Assembly (NCBI GenBank): GCA_963556145.1
Contig: OY744462.1
Location: 310,001-374,000, forward strand
Reading direction: 5' to 3'
Length of the DNA stretch: 64,000 nt
Source of the DNA: Hygrocybe punicea
Lineage: Eukaryota; Basidiomycota; Agaricomycetes; Agaricales; Hygrophoraceae
A program made the position numbers and the translations under genes. The notes under the pieces were generated by a model, which had not been told where the DNA came from, did no database searches, and saw nothing but the letters and a program-made list of their open reading frames with translations. Numbering within the stretch: the stretch's first letter is position 1; the number at the start of each line of letters is the position of its first letter. Shown here in pieces: positions 35,198 to 47,100 of the stretch.

Positions 35198-35395
35198 TCG
35201 ACTCTCGCCGTATCACTTTATCCTATACTCTACTCACATTGAGACCACAGATGACAACGGCAACTGAGCTCACTCCAGTGAATTTTGACGGTTTCTACAA
35301 ATTACAGGTCGTGAGTATTCTTTTATGGTGAGTGGGCTCAAAAATCTGATTACCTTCCAATCTGTTCGAGAAGTTGTACTACCCCCAGATGATTT

Positions 35396-35653
35396 TCAAT
35401 ACCCGTTCATGACCTCTGACCGAGCATCAGCAAAACTGACACCCTTGTCTCCTTTAGACGAATTTCCGGTGATACGATGGAATATCTTGAGCACGGAGTC
35501 TTTCGTCGTGGAGCCTGCCTTGGAGACGGGTTTTTGCTGCTTGTTTGGTGCCGGTGGACGCAGAGACGGTCTGGAGTCTTTGTCTATGCTTGGCTCGGGA
35601 GAAGGTGAGTCGCTCAGCCGACTTTTTTTAGTGCCTGACTTGGCCTTAGGCAT
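35396..35653 (-). CDS. Possible small basic hypothetical protein, 85 aa
   Basis: The frame starts MPKAKSGTKKSRLSDSPSPE and is Lys/Ser/Pro-rich, then GVSFADARSEVMNGY. It may be a nuclear protein or a first exon. It has no recognised family. Upstream, GGATGGCGGATGG-type short repeats (35651-35712) could be promoter sequence. Confidence 0.35.
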   Translation of the reverse strand: MPKAKSGTKKSRLSDSPSPEPSIDKDSRPSLRPPAPNKQQKPVSKAGSTTKDSVLKIFHRITGNSSKGDKGVSFADARSEVMNGY

Positions 35654-35817
35654 GGGGATGGATGGCGGATGGCAGACAGCAGAGGAAAGCTGGCAGACAG
35701 TGGATGGTGGACGGGAGAATTCAAGAAAATGGTACGGGATGACTTTTCGCGTCACCCGAAATTGTACTCAGTTCTTCGTTACAGATTTAATCGCCAAATA
35801 TATTACTGTTGCGAAAA

Positions 35818-36093
35818 TCAGACAAAACGCTTAATCCCTGTACCCATAGTTTTGCCCTCGGGAACCAGATTGAGTGGGGTGACGAGATTTGTACTCCCTC
35901 CTCCGTCCTTGTTGTAGTACTTCAAATACAGGATATGATCCACCTTCCCACTCACTTTCACAGACCCCATACTCAGCCGGAGTGACATCGGTTTCGACAA
36001 CTTCAGCAAGCACCTGAAAAATTTTCTCAACTGATTCCTCACTAAGTGGACATTGATTCTGGTGTTGGAATCACAAGCTGATGCCGAGTCCAT
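35818..36093 (-). CDS. Possible hypothetical fragment
   Basis: Two overlapping minus frames compete. The one reading LSEESVEKIFQVLAEVVETD then YGVCESEWEGGSYPVFEVLQ looks more protein-like than the longer one. I do not recognise it. It may be an exon of a gene broken by the elements to its right. Confidence 0.3.
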   Translation of the reverse strand: MDSASACDSNTRINVHLVRNQLRKFFRCLLKLSKPMSLRLSMGSVKVSGKVDHILYLKYYNKDGGGSTNLVTPLNLVPEGKTMGTGIKRFV

Positions 36094-36353
36094 GTGATTG
36101 GTACAGCCTTTTCTTTATTTGATTCACTAGGCGCAAAAAGACCTTTGGGGGTGACACAAATATATTACACAGATAAAACAGAACACTAAATTTAGGACCC
36201 TGTCAAAAATATACCTAAATACATTACAGCTGTTTGCATAAAGCATGACAGTAACTGGGCTTTTTTAATCAAGTGAGAAATATGGACTTAGTAGAATTTT
36301 CAATGCTGTTTTGTATTTCTCATGAAATACTGCATGGAATGACATGATTATAG

Positions 36354-37779
36354 CAAGGGGGTGGCGGAACCCGAATCCCGCACCTGAGGTAGGGGGGGGG
36401 GGGGTCAGCCAGCGGGCCGATTTTTTTTTTTGAACTCCGGGGGTTTTGAGCTAGTTTGGCAGGGCAATTGCCCTATTCATGCCTGAGAAGTAGTAATAGA
36501 AGCAAATGACACGTCCTATGAGTAAGACCAGTGAACGAACCCTATTAACTTGCGTAACCATACAAAATGGCCAAGAAAAAAGAGTACGTGACAATAACTT
36601 CTACTCTGTACACATTGAACTCAGAGCTTGGATTACACTTAGTCGCACAAATCAATACACAACAGAGACCCAGCTACCATGTCCCGATTGTGGAGAAGTC
36701 ATTCGAGTGGGCACCGCTGGCCCTAAAAATTTGGAAATTCATCGCAGGTCCAGGGCATGTCAAGCGGCACAAGCTGTTTGCAAACAAGAGGCACACGGTG
36801 GCTTGTTTAAAAGGCGGAAAGAAAGACCAGATGCATCTCTGCTCACCTTCTTTGGATCGCAGCAAGTGCTCAATCCATGCACAGTGTCGGCACCCTCACT
36901 TGTCCATGCACCGCCTATTGATCTCGTAGCATTGGCATCAGCATCAGAAAAGGTTAACGCTGAACACAACTCCATACCGCCATGTGTGATTGCGGGACGC
37001 CTACTCCGAGAACTCGATCAAAAGAAGAGGAAGATTCCCAAATCCACCCCCCTTGCAGATGCAGATCATCCCTTGGCGGTGTTCTCCGGCGATCCAGCGG
37101 CTTGCATTGACCCAGACAAGGACGACTGGGAAGACCTCTTGAACCCAATGATGAAGCGGGCATTCGACTGGGGGTCAAATTCAGAGAATAGTCAGCTGAA
37201 CGAAATCGCACGACGTGGGAAGAATGGAATAGATGGATTTCACAACTTCATTGAATATTTCGTGATACACCGTGGTCTGCAGGGCGCACTAATTGAAGTC
37301 AAAGTTGGAATACTTCTGGCAGCGATCGACCTTGAGTGCATCTCATCTCACAGTGACTAATGCTTCGGTTCGGACACATCGTATCCGGAAGACACGGGTT
37401 ATTGATCTGAAAGGGTGTGAATGTGGAAAGGAGGTAACACAAGCTGAAATTGAAGCAGGAGATTCAGTGGTGCATTGTAGAGTTCATGGTTGCGAGACTG
37501 TCTGGGTGAGCCTTATTGTTTTGACCTACCTGGTATCTAATTGAAGTACTTAGTTCCACCGGAACTGCATGGAATTAGACCAATCTGTGCCCAAGAATTG
37601 GTCATGCCCCAGTTGTCGAGGAAGCAGGAATAAACGTCGTCGCACATAGTTATGGATAAAATTATATGTCATGTGCAAATAATTGCCTTTTTGAGAAGGA
37701 GGGGGGGGGGGGGTGGTCTCGGGTCTTGAAAAAATAAATATGAGGGTATATCGGAGCTTCGCGTTCCGCCACCCCCTTG
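36354..37779 (+). mobile_element. 1426-bp DNA transposon carrying a PHD-finger gene
   Basis: The terminal inverted repeats are CAAGGGGGTGGCGGAAC at both ends (17 bp exact, 21 of 22 overall). A perfect 8-bp target duplication GATTATAG lies at 36346-36353 and 37780-37787. Inside are G-runs near each end, a T-run and one gene, with no transposase. hAT and KDZ/Zisupton-type transposons make 8-bp duplications; the CAAGG end is not a usual hAT end, so a KDZ-type origin is possible but unproved. Confidence 0.93.
36567..37649 (+). CDS. C2HC-type zinc motif plus PHD-finger protein, transposon cargo
   Basis: Exon 1 (36567-36583) starts MAKKK. A 59-bp intron (36584-36642, GTACGT..CTTAG) joins to exon 2, giving DRTNQYTTETQLPCPDCGEV and then HRRSRAC, a C-x2-C..H-x5-C zinc motif. 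The middle is charged (QKKRKIPKS) and ends GLQGALIEVKVGILLAAIDL. Near 37337 the frame shifts by one base. It then reads RIRKTRVIDLKGCECGKEV.. and, after a 48-bp intron (37506-37553), FHRNCMELDQSVPKNWSCPS. The spacing C-x-C, C-x4-C, H-x3-C, C-x2-C with Trp before the last pair is a PHD finger, which typically binds methylated histone H3 tails. The tail is RNKRRRT, nuclear-signal-like. The product may bind chromatin and steer or shield its element (inference). The frameshift may make it inactive. Confidence 0.75.
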
Positions 37780-37830
37780 GATTATAGAGGGAAAGTTGTA
37801 CTATTTTTGAAGGGCTATTATATATACTGT

Positions 37831-38414
37831 TTTCTAAATAAGTTGGGCTAGGCTAGTGGCAGACTAGCCATCGATGTAGATTTCTAACCTCAACCAGTGT
37901 GTATCCACATGCCTGTGATGGATCGACATCATGCAGAATATGGTGCGCAAATTGAGATGACCTTGTTGATGACCTTGTGAGTCGATTGAATTGTATGTGC
38001 CACAGACCGAGCATGCTCAGTGCGTGTGATCACATGAGGCGAGATAGTAAGGACTCAAAGGACCGATCATGTAAGGTATTGAATGGACTGATGTTAATGT
38101 AGTACTGAGATGGCTACACGAAGAGTATACTATGTAAGCGTGGACTCGGATGGGGCAGACTATGCATTGTGCACACTTGCTCCATGTAACAAGCACACTT
38201 GATCGAGGGGTGACCAAACAGGTAGTAGGTAGTACTACTTCCACTTGGGTAGTAGTAGTAGTACTCGGTCGCTTACTTAGTAATTGGTAATTCACACTCG
38301 GAGTGGCCAAACTTTTTTGAAATGTGTTATGACATACAAAAAATCTATTCATGGCTTCGTCTCCTTTTGGGTGGGCTAATCTCTGGTGCGTACACGAGTC
38401 TTGTCTTGATTTTG
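37831..38414. other. No gene seen
   Basis: It contains GTAGTAGTA-type short repeats near 38225-38262 and weak frames only. Confidence 0.5.
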
Positions 38415-41400
38415 CTACAAGAAAAGGCTTAGCATTGATTGAGTTAGGCTATGTGGAACGTACCGGTGCCCACGCCCCTTGGGAGGTGACACCACTGCCA
38501 GATCCACATTTGGGTCGTTGCCATTGTCTATGATTGCGTCCATGTTCGCAGTGCCATTGTGTTCAGATTCGGCATCTGATTCCAAAGGTCCCGCCACTGA
38601 GTCCTGTCTGGAAGATCCGGCTTCTAGTGTTGCATCAGGTGGAGGGGTCGCGGCCTTATTGAATATGCACCCAAGAATGCTGAGGGTGTCATTGTCTCTG
38701 TCGTTGTCTCTGTCGAAATCGTTGTTGTTGTTGTTGTCCTCGCTCGTTTCGTCTACATGTAAAAATTGAGTGAGCACATACAAGTGAAATTAAATGTTCA
38801 GGTACCTGTCTCCCTGGCAGCTGAGTTGTACACGTCCTTGGGATCTGGATGATACTGCGAGCCTCGCTTGGCGCTCTTCTGTTGTGACCGGTATGATGTG
38901 CCAGACGCTTTCAGCGTGGCCAGTTGATCCTTCAATGCCTTCATTTTCTCAGCTGACTGCTTCCAATTTGCCAATTCAGCCTCCAACTCGGCCCTGATCG
39001 TGTCGTATTGAGCGATTGCTGTATGTTGAGCCGCTGTTTGACGTATCTTGCTCTCTTTACGGAGCCGGTTCTTGTGAAGCCGTTTGGATTCGAGTTGAGC
39101 CAATTGGGCAGAATCCTGGTATCATTAGCTTGTTGTATCTTCTCACGAATGGTTTCATCGAATCGTTTGGCACTACAAAAACATGAGATGTGAGCTAAAT
39201 GGCTGAAAAGATTAAGATACATACGCTATGACAGCTTCTAACAACGGTAGGTTGACTCCAGTGTTCTGATTTGTGAGTGGGTGAGAACTCTCATTGAGAT
39301 TCATGCTACTGGGCAGCAAGTCCCATTGGTTGCTTGGTATCCTCATGAAATTCTTGTTGATGGATGCCCAAAACCAAGAACAGCGTGAGTCTTTGTCTTT
39401 GATCCAATCTGATATGCTCGATGTTAGTACACTGGGTGATGGAACACATATACTCGCCTCGAAGCTCCTTGGCCTTGTGTGCCCGACACCATCCCTCAAA
39501 TGCCGTCAACTCCTCTTGTGTTTCAAGGAATCTTGAGGCATGAATGCGGTCAAAGTTGGCTTGGTTCAGGTATGGGTGCAATTTCTCTTGATTCCTAGTC
39601 AAGTTGGATCAGTGAGCGGCATGGTAACGAGAAGTGAAGACTAGGTTACTGGTCAATGTGAACATAACAGAGACGTAAAATATAGGTTACCATTACCAGC
39701 GGATCTATTTCTGTGACTCCTGTTGTCTCAGGTCAGTTTCGGGTCATCAAATAATCTCCAGGCCTTCTGCCTGCACTGTAGATGCGGGTTCTTGGTGGCT
39801 TCGGAACTATATAAAAGAAATAAAAGATCCTAACCTGTGGGTGTCAGCGTAGAAGTGACTGGATAAGTCAGTGTCAGGAATAGTAGTAAAAGGAAGGGAA
39901 TGTTAGTAAAAGTAAAGCCGCCACGTAAAACTGGACTAATAACGACAAATCCGGCGATGAACGGAGTGAAAACAGATAAATAATAAAGAACCCGACGATG
40001 CCGACGATGTCAGGTACGGCGGGTCGGGTCGGGTCAGGTCGGGTCGGAAACAATGAACGAATATACAGAAACAACAATAAAGACAACGAAGTGGACTATA
40101 AAAAGCTAAGGGTCTATGTGGACGAGCATTTGAAGGGATTAAAAGATGATTCTGACTAAAGGGAAATGGGGACTAATGGTATCTCTTTTTTTTGTACGGT
40201 CGTCGGGGACCGTTTTTATAGTACAGGAAACAGTAATCTACTTTCGGACATGTCTACTTCGGCCGATGGTGAGCTACAAAGAAAGGTTGAAATGGGGATG
40301 TGGAAAGGGGGGTTGCAAAGCAACGAGGACAGGAAAATGGAGGGGAGAAGGAATATCCAAGAAAAAGATCTAAAACATCCTACATATCTCCGAAAGGATG
40401 AGGGGATGCATAAATAAAGTAAGTCCGAAGTCGGGGATAGAGTCCGATGAGATCCATCTTCTAGCATTGGAACTCCGGGGCGTTTGAGGCTGCCGGATTT
40501 GGTCCGAGAGCGGCTGTGATGAAGCGGCATGTGTCGGGTTACATCGGTCACGTCAGGTCATGTCACATCACATCACGTCGGGTTGTGTCGGGTTACGTCG
40601 GGTTCGAATGCGAGTTGAATAGAGGCATCGGGTTCGTCCGGATTCGTGATATATCGAGGATACGGACTCAGAGGGATGTCGACCCTCTACAGCGCCCTGC
40701 AACCATCCAATATGATGCCTTCAAGTCTGTGGCCATCTAAGAACCATAATCCTACAACTTTTTTTGTGACCTGCTCAAAGGTGTCAAAAAGAGCTTTCCA
40801 CAGCATACCATATGCAACACGAGTCTCGTGTTGGCTGTAGAGATGAGTGATTGTAGTACCTAGTGTAGAATGATGTTAAAAGTTGGCCTAAAGTCATGAG
40901 ATGGTCACGTACGCATGTTTAGTTGACAATTCCAAACTACTATCTCCCATTCCTTCCAGGAGCCATGTACGCGCTTGTACGTGTCATCAGCCAGCAATGC
41001 ATTTGTTGAATGTACAAGATTTGCCAGGTATGGCAGCATTGTGCATACCACGTCAACACCATTGACAGTGTGTATTTTGTGAATGTATCGATCTTCCGCT
41101 GGCAACTGCGATTTAGATCGGCTTGCATTGATTACACCTTCAATTCTGGTACCAAATGGAGTGACTTTGGCCTTTATTCGTGCAAGGATAGTATGTTGTT
41201 TGCAATTGTTACCTAGGGCTGCATCGATACAGGAGGGACTCTGGTTCTCAAAGACAGCACGCGTTGTTGCAGCTGAAGGACATCACTCAGATGAGAATAT
41301 TACAACCAAACTACATACCTGATCTATTTTTCCTACTGTCGCACCTGTAACACCAAATGCTTCAATCGCCTGCTCATACAGATGCACACCCTCATTCATG

Positions 41401-41531
41401 ACTTTGTCAGCAGCAATGATGGGATGGCTGTGACCATTTTTGAGTACAATGATGCCACGCAGCTGCTTGCGATTGATAGGCAAGTAGATCATGACATGTA
41501 TAGAGCAGGGGTGAGGCACCATCTTGCCCAC
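38415..41531 (-). pseudogene. Transposon-associated coiled-coil protein gene split by a solo LTR
   Basis: Segments in order on the minus strand are INRKQLRGIIVLKNGHSHPI and GVTGATVGKID (41335-41531), then AEDRYIHKIHTVNGVDVVCT, LLADDTYKRVHGSWKEWEIV, an intron, then MLWKALFDTFEQVTKK and HRLEGIILDGCRA up to 40696. After the LTR comes QAEGL, then NQEKLHPYLNQANFDRIHAS, EELTAFEGWCRAHKAKELRG, a clean intron join to DWIKDKDSRCSWFWASINKN, MNLNESSHPLTNQNTG, a Lys-rich coiled coil (RAELEAELANWKQSAEKMKA) and an Asp/Asn-rich tail. This is an Agaricomycete family found as many copies; the DDTYKRVHG..EWE segment is reminiscent of transposase cores, but that is inference. At least one further frame change lies near 39110. 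Confidence 0.65.
39777..40691. mobile_element. Solo LTR, 915 bp, with 4-bp target duplication
   Basis: It runs TGTAGATGC..CCCTCTACA with inverted ends TGTAGA/TCTACA. It is flanked by GCAC (39773-39776) and GCGC (40692-40695), a 4-bp duplication differing by one C-to-T-type change. Removing it and one flank rejoins the host frame as RAQAEGL. TATA-like ACTATAAAA boxes, GGGTCGGGTC and GTCGGGTTACGTC repeats lie inside. It has no internal retrotransposon genes and is CpG-rich, so it is probably young. Confidence 0.75.
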
Positions 41532-43620
41532 TGGATTGATTCACCACTCGACCCTTGACACATAGTGCACCCAATGGTATTCCCCAGGGAATGGGGAATG
41601 GGGGTGTGGAATAGAATTGGGTGGTATGGGTGGCGGGATGGCAGGAATGCATATACTTGCATGCCAACAAAATACCAATATCTTGTGTACAATCTGACCT
41701 TGTTATCTGTGGCCATCATGATCTTTTGACGTCTGAATCTTTAATAACACACTTCTGGTAAGCTAAGATATATGCTTATTCATCAGACACCTCATAGTTG
41801 CCATAATATTTGAGGTCAGGCTACCTTGACACTGCTATTAGCATATTCATGCACAGTTAGATTATGTCAGTTGCTAGGGACGTGAGAGTGGTTAGGGCAC
41901 AGATGCAAGGTTCAAACCTCAACCAGCAGCAGGCCAAATAGCAAGTAACATTTCAATGTGGTTCCAGTTATGGCTCCGGTTACGGTTCTCTGGTTCCGAT
42001 ACTGTTACAGAACCATTTTGTGACGGATTCCAACCATGTCTATCTATCTCATTACTATTGGTCAAAATTAGTTTTTTCATTGCTCTGTATGAGATCAATA
42101 TATTTGGCTGAGGCTGAAGTACATGAACCATTTTGCATGAATAAATTTGCAGAACGATAGCCCCGACAACTAAAAGAATAGGTAATTAAATTTGTGACAG
42201 ATATGTACACAACTATGAGAGAGACAAAAAATTCTCTGCAGCCATCTTTCAAGTGCTGTGCTGGCTCCAGCTTCAGTAAGCTTCATGATTAATGCTGACT
42301 GAATTCACTTACAAGCCAAACTTCAGCTAGAATTAGATATGAAATAAATGAAGACAAAATGTAAAATACAATGCCAAACTATTATCACCATGGATAGTGT
42401 TGTTTATTTGATTTCCATGGACATGGTTGAGGGTCAAATGGCTTGCGTTGATGTGGTTAGGTTCACAAGACATAAATGGGTCTGTTAGGGTTATCACACA
42501 TTGCAGTACTTTGGAGTTGTTCTAGGAGTTCCTCAGTCAACTCCCAGATTCCAAAATTTCAAATCCAATGAAGATGCTTGATCCAAATACTCATAACAGG
42601 TTCTGCTCAGTCCATACATAATCATCATCATAAATCTTGACAAATCTTGACATGAGTAGCATTATAGGGTTAGGTTCAAATTGAATGCCTGCCATGTGTT
42701 GAACGGCAAGGGTTTGGGGAGATTTTCACAGAACGCTTGGGAGAGGACTTTGTTCGGAGCCATGGCATATTCATTTGCAATGTAACGGCAGGGAAGTACA
42801 AATGATGTCATTTGCATGATTTCACATGTTTGTCGGTCTTTTTGCACAATTTCATTTGTTTGCTGTCATTCTCACTGTTTTGAAATTGTTTTCTTGTTGC
42901 TTTTACAGTACTACATGCTTTGGACATGTACCATAAATTTTGTTCTCGAAATCAATCACCATTGTTATCGTTATGCCATAAGTACCCTGCATGTCAAAAC
43001 CAACCTGTGGCCATATCAGCCATGATAAATCCGCACACTTCTATCAATGCTAGCTTAGGGTTTTTGTCTTCATGGATCAAGATGCTGTTGGGACGAAGAA
43101 ATGCTTTCACTATGAAAGAGTGTTCTGAGCAGAAATGAATTCAACATGAATTGAATGTGACTTACAAGTGCTGAATGACTCTTTGATGTGGTTGAGATTA
43201 GGGAAATAAGCCAGCAAATAGAGAAGAAGGCAGCTGGCATCGTTGACAAGATTGACAAGGGCAGGGGAAGAGGAAACAACAGTGTTGGCAGAGATGGAGT
43301 TTACCACCAGATGGTATAGGTTCCAACAACGACTGTGGCAGGCAAGAGCAAGACGAGCACTTCAGTCTTCAAAACAGGGGAGGGGACATCATGCATATGC
43401 TGAGAAGCAAGTTCTAATATGGAAAAGATTTGCAGAAGCTGCAAAGAAGAGTTTTCCAATAGACATGGTGGAATAGAACAATAAGAACAGACATCTGATA
43501 TGAGTTCTTTTGAGGTTGTGAATCAGATATTGTCTTATATTAATGCTAGTGGGATATATATCATACCCAGTGAGGTCCATCAGATATTGTTGAGAAATAA
43601 ACAACCTATTGTAACCTGTG
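41532..43620. other. No gene recognised
   Basis: Short frames at 42662-42847 (minus) and 43243-43476 (plus, RFQQRLWQARARRALQSSKQ, helical and basic) are not recognised. The sequence is low in CpG. Confidence 0.4.
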
Positions 43621-43624
43621 CTAA

Positions 43625-44180
43625 CTTTATGGTTGTCCCCATCTCGGCCCAGCCAAATATCTGACCCCATCCCCGCCCATCCACTGGCGGTGGAAACTAA
43701 ATATCCCACCCCATGTTGGCCCACTCAGTGCCAGTGGGAATTAAATATCCCCCCCATCTTGGCCCACCTTATGCCAGTGGGAATTAAATAACCCCCCCAT
43801 CTCGGCCCATCCACTGGCAGTGGCAACTAAATATCCCACCCCATCTTGGCCCATCCACTGCCAGTAGGAAATAAATATCCCACCCCATCTTGGCCCATCC
43901 AGTGCCAATGGGAAATAAATATCCCCCCCATCTCGGCCCATCCAGTGCCAGTGGGAATTAAATATCCCACCCCATCTTGGCCCATCCCATGCTATTGGTA
44001 AATAAAGATCCTACATAATCTTGGCCCATCTAATTCTAGTCCGAAATCATTATTTCTACCTTTCTGGGCCCATTCAATGTGAAGGGAAAAAAATATCCCA
44101 GCTCATCTCAGCCCATCCAATCCAATAGGTCTGGATATTATCTCAGCCCATCTCGGCCCATCCACAGGGATTGGACATTT
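43625..44180. repeat. Minisatellite of about 43-45 bp, roughly 12 copies
   Basis: GGCCCATCCACTGCCAGT..AATAAATATCCCACCCCATCTT units recur, with GGCCCA boxes at 43804, 43849, 43892, 43935 and 43979. Copies diverge to the right and end where Helitron coding sequence begins (about 44190). Confidence 0.9.
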
Positions 44181-44189
44181 AGCCCATGG

Positions 44190-47100
44190 GCTCTGCCAAT
44201 GTTACTGGTAAAAAATATGATGCAAGGTGTGGAGCACCAGTATTAGGTTCTACAAAGGTATGTTGAAATGTATCGCGGGGAAATCATTGTTTACATTCAC
44301 CTTCAGAATTAAGACAGTATGGCTTCTTTTTGTCGTCATGTCTGTTATGTAAATTTAATCACAATAAAAGATCATCTACAACATCTTGAAACCTTTGCCA
44401 CCATGTTGATCTTTTGTCATGATATTGACAATTCATGGAACAATTATATGATGGTGGATCTAGTGATGCCGAAGTTCGGTTCGGAACCGATCCGAACCCG
44501 GTTTGAACCACGAACCGAACCGGAAGTTCGGTTCTGGTTCAGCCATTTGGCTGAACCGAACCGCTGGTTAGGTTTGCGGTTCTGGCACTGACATGCAGTT
44601 CAAACCGCGTTCAAATGCGGTTCAAACCGCGAACCGTAATGTATAGTTACCTACATAGATACTCATTTAGATACTTAATTTTTCACATTTTTTTCTATGC
44701 AGTCGCGTGAACTTAGGTCATGTGACCTTAAACATACTCGCGCGCAACTTCAAGTTCGACTCAACACTAACGTTACTCAACAACCACGGTGAGTAATGAC
44801 TTTATTTCATATTTTACTGACATTTTTTTACATAGAACAGCCCCACGGGGCCCACCTTGACCACATAAATAAGGCACCCATGGTCGACTTCACCCAACAA
44901 CCTCCCTTGCGTTCCAACGCGAGTCAGAGTGAATTGATGGCAGCAGCGGCAGCAGCAGCAACGGCAGTGGCAACACCACCAATGCCACCACCCTGACGAC
45001 GATGACAGCGATGATGATGATGATGGCCAAATGATCCCCAGCGACAGCAACCGCAACTGCAGCAGCAGCAACCACAACTGCAACCGCAACAGCAGCAGCA
45101 GCAGCAGCAACAGCAACGCCGGCAGCAGCAGCAGAGCAACACTGGTGGCAGCAGCAACCTGCCGCCTCAAACGCGGATGATCACGACCACTGCCGCCTAC
45201 AACACCACCAACACGACAACGACGATGACGACGACGACGACAGGGAAGTTGAAGGCTGGGAGGGTGGTGCGCCCACCTACCAGCCCAGGTACGTATGCTA
45301 GCTTTAAACCGTCGACAACTTGCTAACCACACACCTCGCAAACCCGGGCTGACACATCAACAGACACGCAGACGTCGTTTGCGAGGAATTCGGCATGGCA
45401 ACGATGAAGAAGGACGCGGAAAGGGCCAACAATGGCAACAACCACGCACAACAAAAACGCGGAAAGCGAGAGAACTGGCCGGGAGAGTGGTGCACCCACC
45501 CCCAGTCACCAGGTAAGTCTTTTTTCGTTTGCTGTCGAATTTTCCCCACCACCGCAGACAGGCACGGTCCACGCCTTCGACCATCCCGCCTCCATCCGCC
45601 CGCCAAGGCACCATACCAGGCCCGAAGATGCCCCAGCCTGAAGCTACAACCACCCCACCTCCCATCCCACCTCCTGCTTCCCTTGTGAAACCCAGCGCCA
45701 CATCAATTGATGTGTGCCTGGTCTTCACGAGGAGATTTGGAGGTTGGTTAGCAGTTCAAACCATGTTCGAACGCAGACCGAACGCGTTGAAATCGTTTGA
45801 CGCGGTTCCAGTTCAGGTTCGGCATTTGGCTGAACTGAACCAATGGTTTCGGTTCCGGTTTTCCAAAAAAGTCGAAAAACCGGACCGAACCGAACTTCGG
45901 CAACACTAGGTGGATTGGGTAGGACACATATAGGTGGTTGATATTCAGGTTTTGACATTGTCTGTTCCATTTGTTGTGATACCTCTTCCTTAGAACCTGT
46001 CATGAATTGCCATACACACAACTTTCCAAGTATTCCACTAATATTATCTGAAAGTCAGAATCCTCATCCATAATTTTGTCACATATTTCCTGAGGTGTAA
46101 GGCATCCCTGTATCCACAGCAGCATATGAAGATGCAAGGTAAGACGTTCTTGTTCTTCTACTGTTGCATAATAACCTGATGTGTTTCCATAAAGGCCAGG
46201 ATGAGACTCATTTATTCCTAATATATGTTTGATGAACATTTCAGTAGTAAAGTGAAAGAAGCGGGCTACAGCAACTGGATTATTTGCAATTAGTTTGCAA
46301 CAATCCTGGGGTAAACATAGTTTAGGATAAAACTTTGCTTTGTTGTCAGCATAATAGGCATAGTGGGTGATTGATGTCTGCAGGTGCAAAAGTGATAAAC
46401 CAAGTTGGAGCACCAATATGAGATATCAGAGACCAAATCTCATCCTGCATGTATTTCTTGTTAGTAATTGAACCTTTGACCTGACCAGCTACGTGATCCA
46501 AGTCTGATATGAGTCTATAACATACCTTTTCTTCAGGGGTATCCAGTTTGACCCTATCACCTCTAGACAGTCTTTTAGAGAGATAATCTTACACAGCTGT
46601 ATTGATATTCATCAAGTGATCTGTAATATCATTGAAATTATTTTTATTAGTTAATAAATATCTGCCTGTTGTACTGTCTTTAATTTGTTCCTGATTGAAT
46701 GCAATCAGTGGAAAATAGGGATCAGTTTGAAATCTTTGTCATGGTACATCAGGAGATGTCTTTTGTGTATCATATCACTGACACTTAAAACATCCTTGTC
46801 AATGCTGCTAATACCACCCAAGCCATATGGAAATAGACAGGGGAACATCATAGGATATAATTCAGGATTATTAAAGAATGACTCTGGATTTCTAGCATGG
46901 CTTATTGCAAGAACACCACCATGGTCATCTATCAAGTGCTTTGTCGCTCCAGCTATTAATGCTTTTGGACTTGTAATATCTAGATTTTCACCAGTTACTC
47001 CACTAACAACAAAAGGGACAAGGTCCATCTTCCATGCCATCTTCTTCTTCATTGTCAAATGCACTTGTGGCTTCTGGTTCCTTATTTGTGTCTGCTGGTC

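Larger units (their letters stand above)
36227..37830. mobile_element. Diverged, interrupted copy of the palindromic MITE family
   Basis: 36227-36345 (CAGCTGTTTGCATAAA.., ..CATGAAATACTGCATGGAAT) matches the left arm of the 813-bp element at 6611, and 37788-37830 (AGGGAAAGTTGTACTATTTT) resumes the same arm. The 1426-bp PHD-finger element is inserted between them. The rest of the palindrome is missing. Confidence 0.8.

Noticed and set aside
44814..45341. Long Leu/Cys-rich minus ORF
   Set aside because: It is an artefact of CAG/CAA repeats in element copy C.
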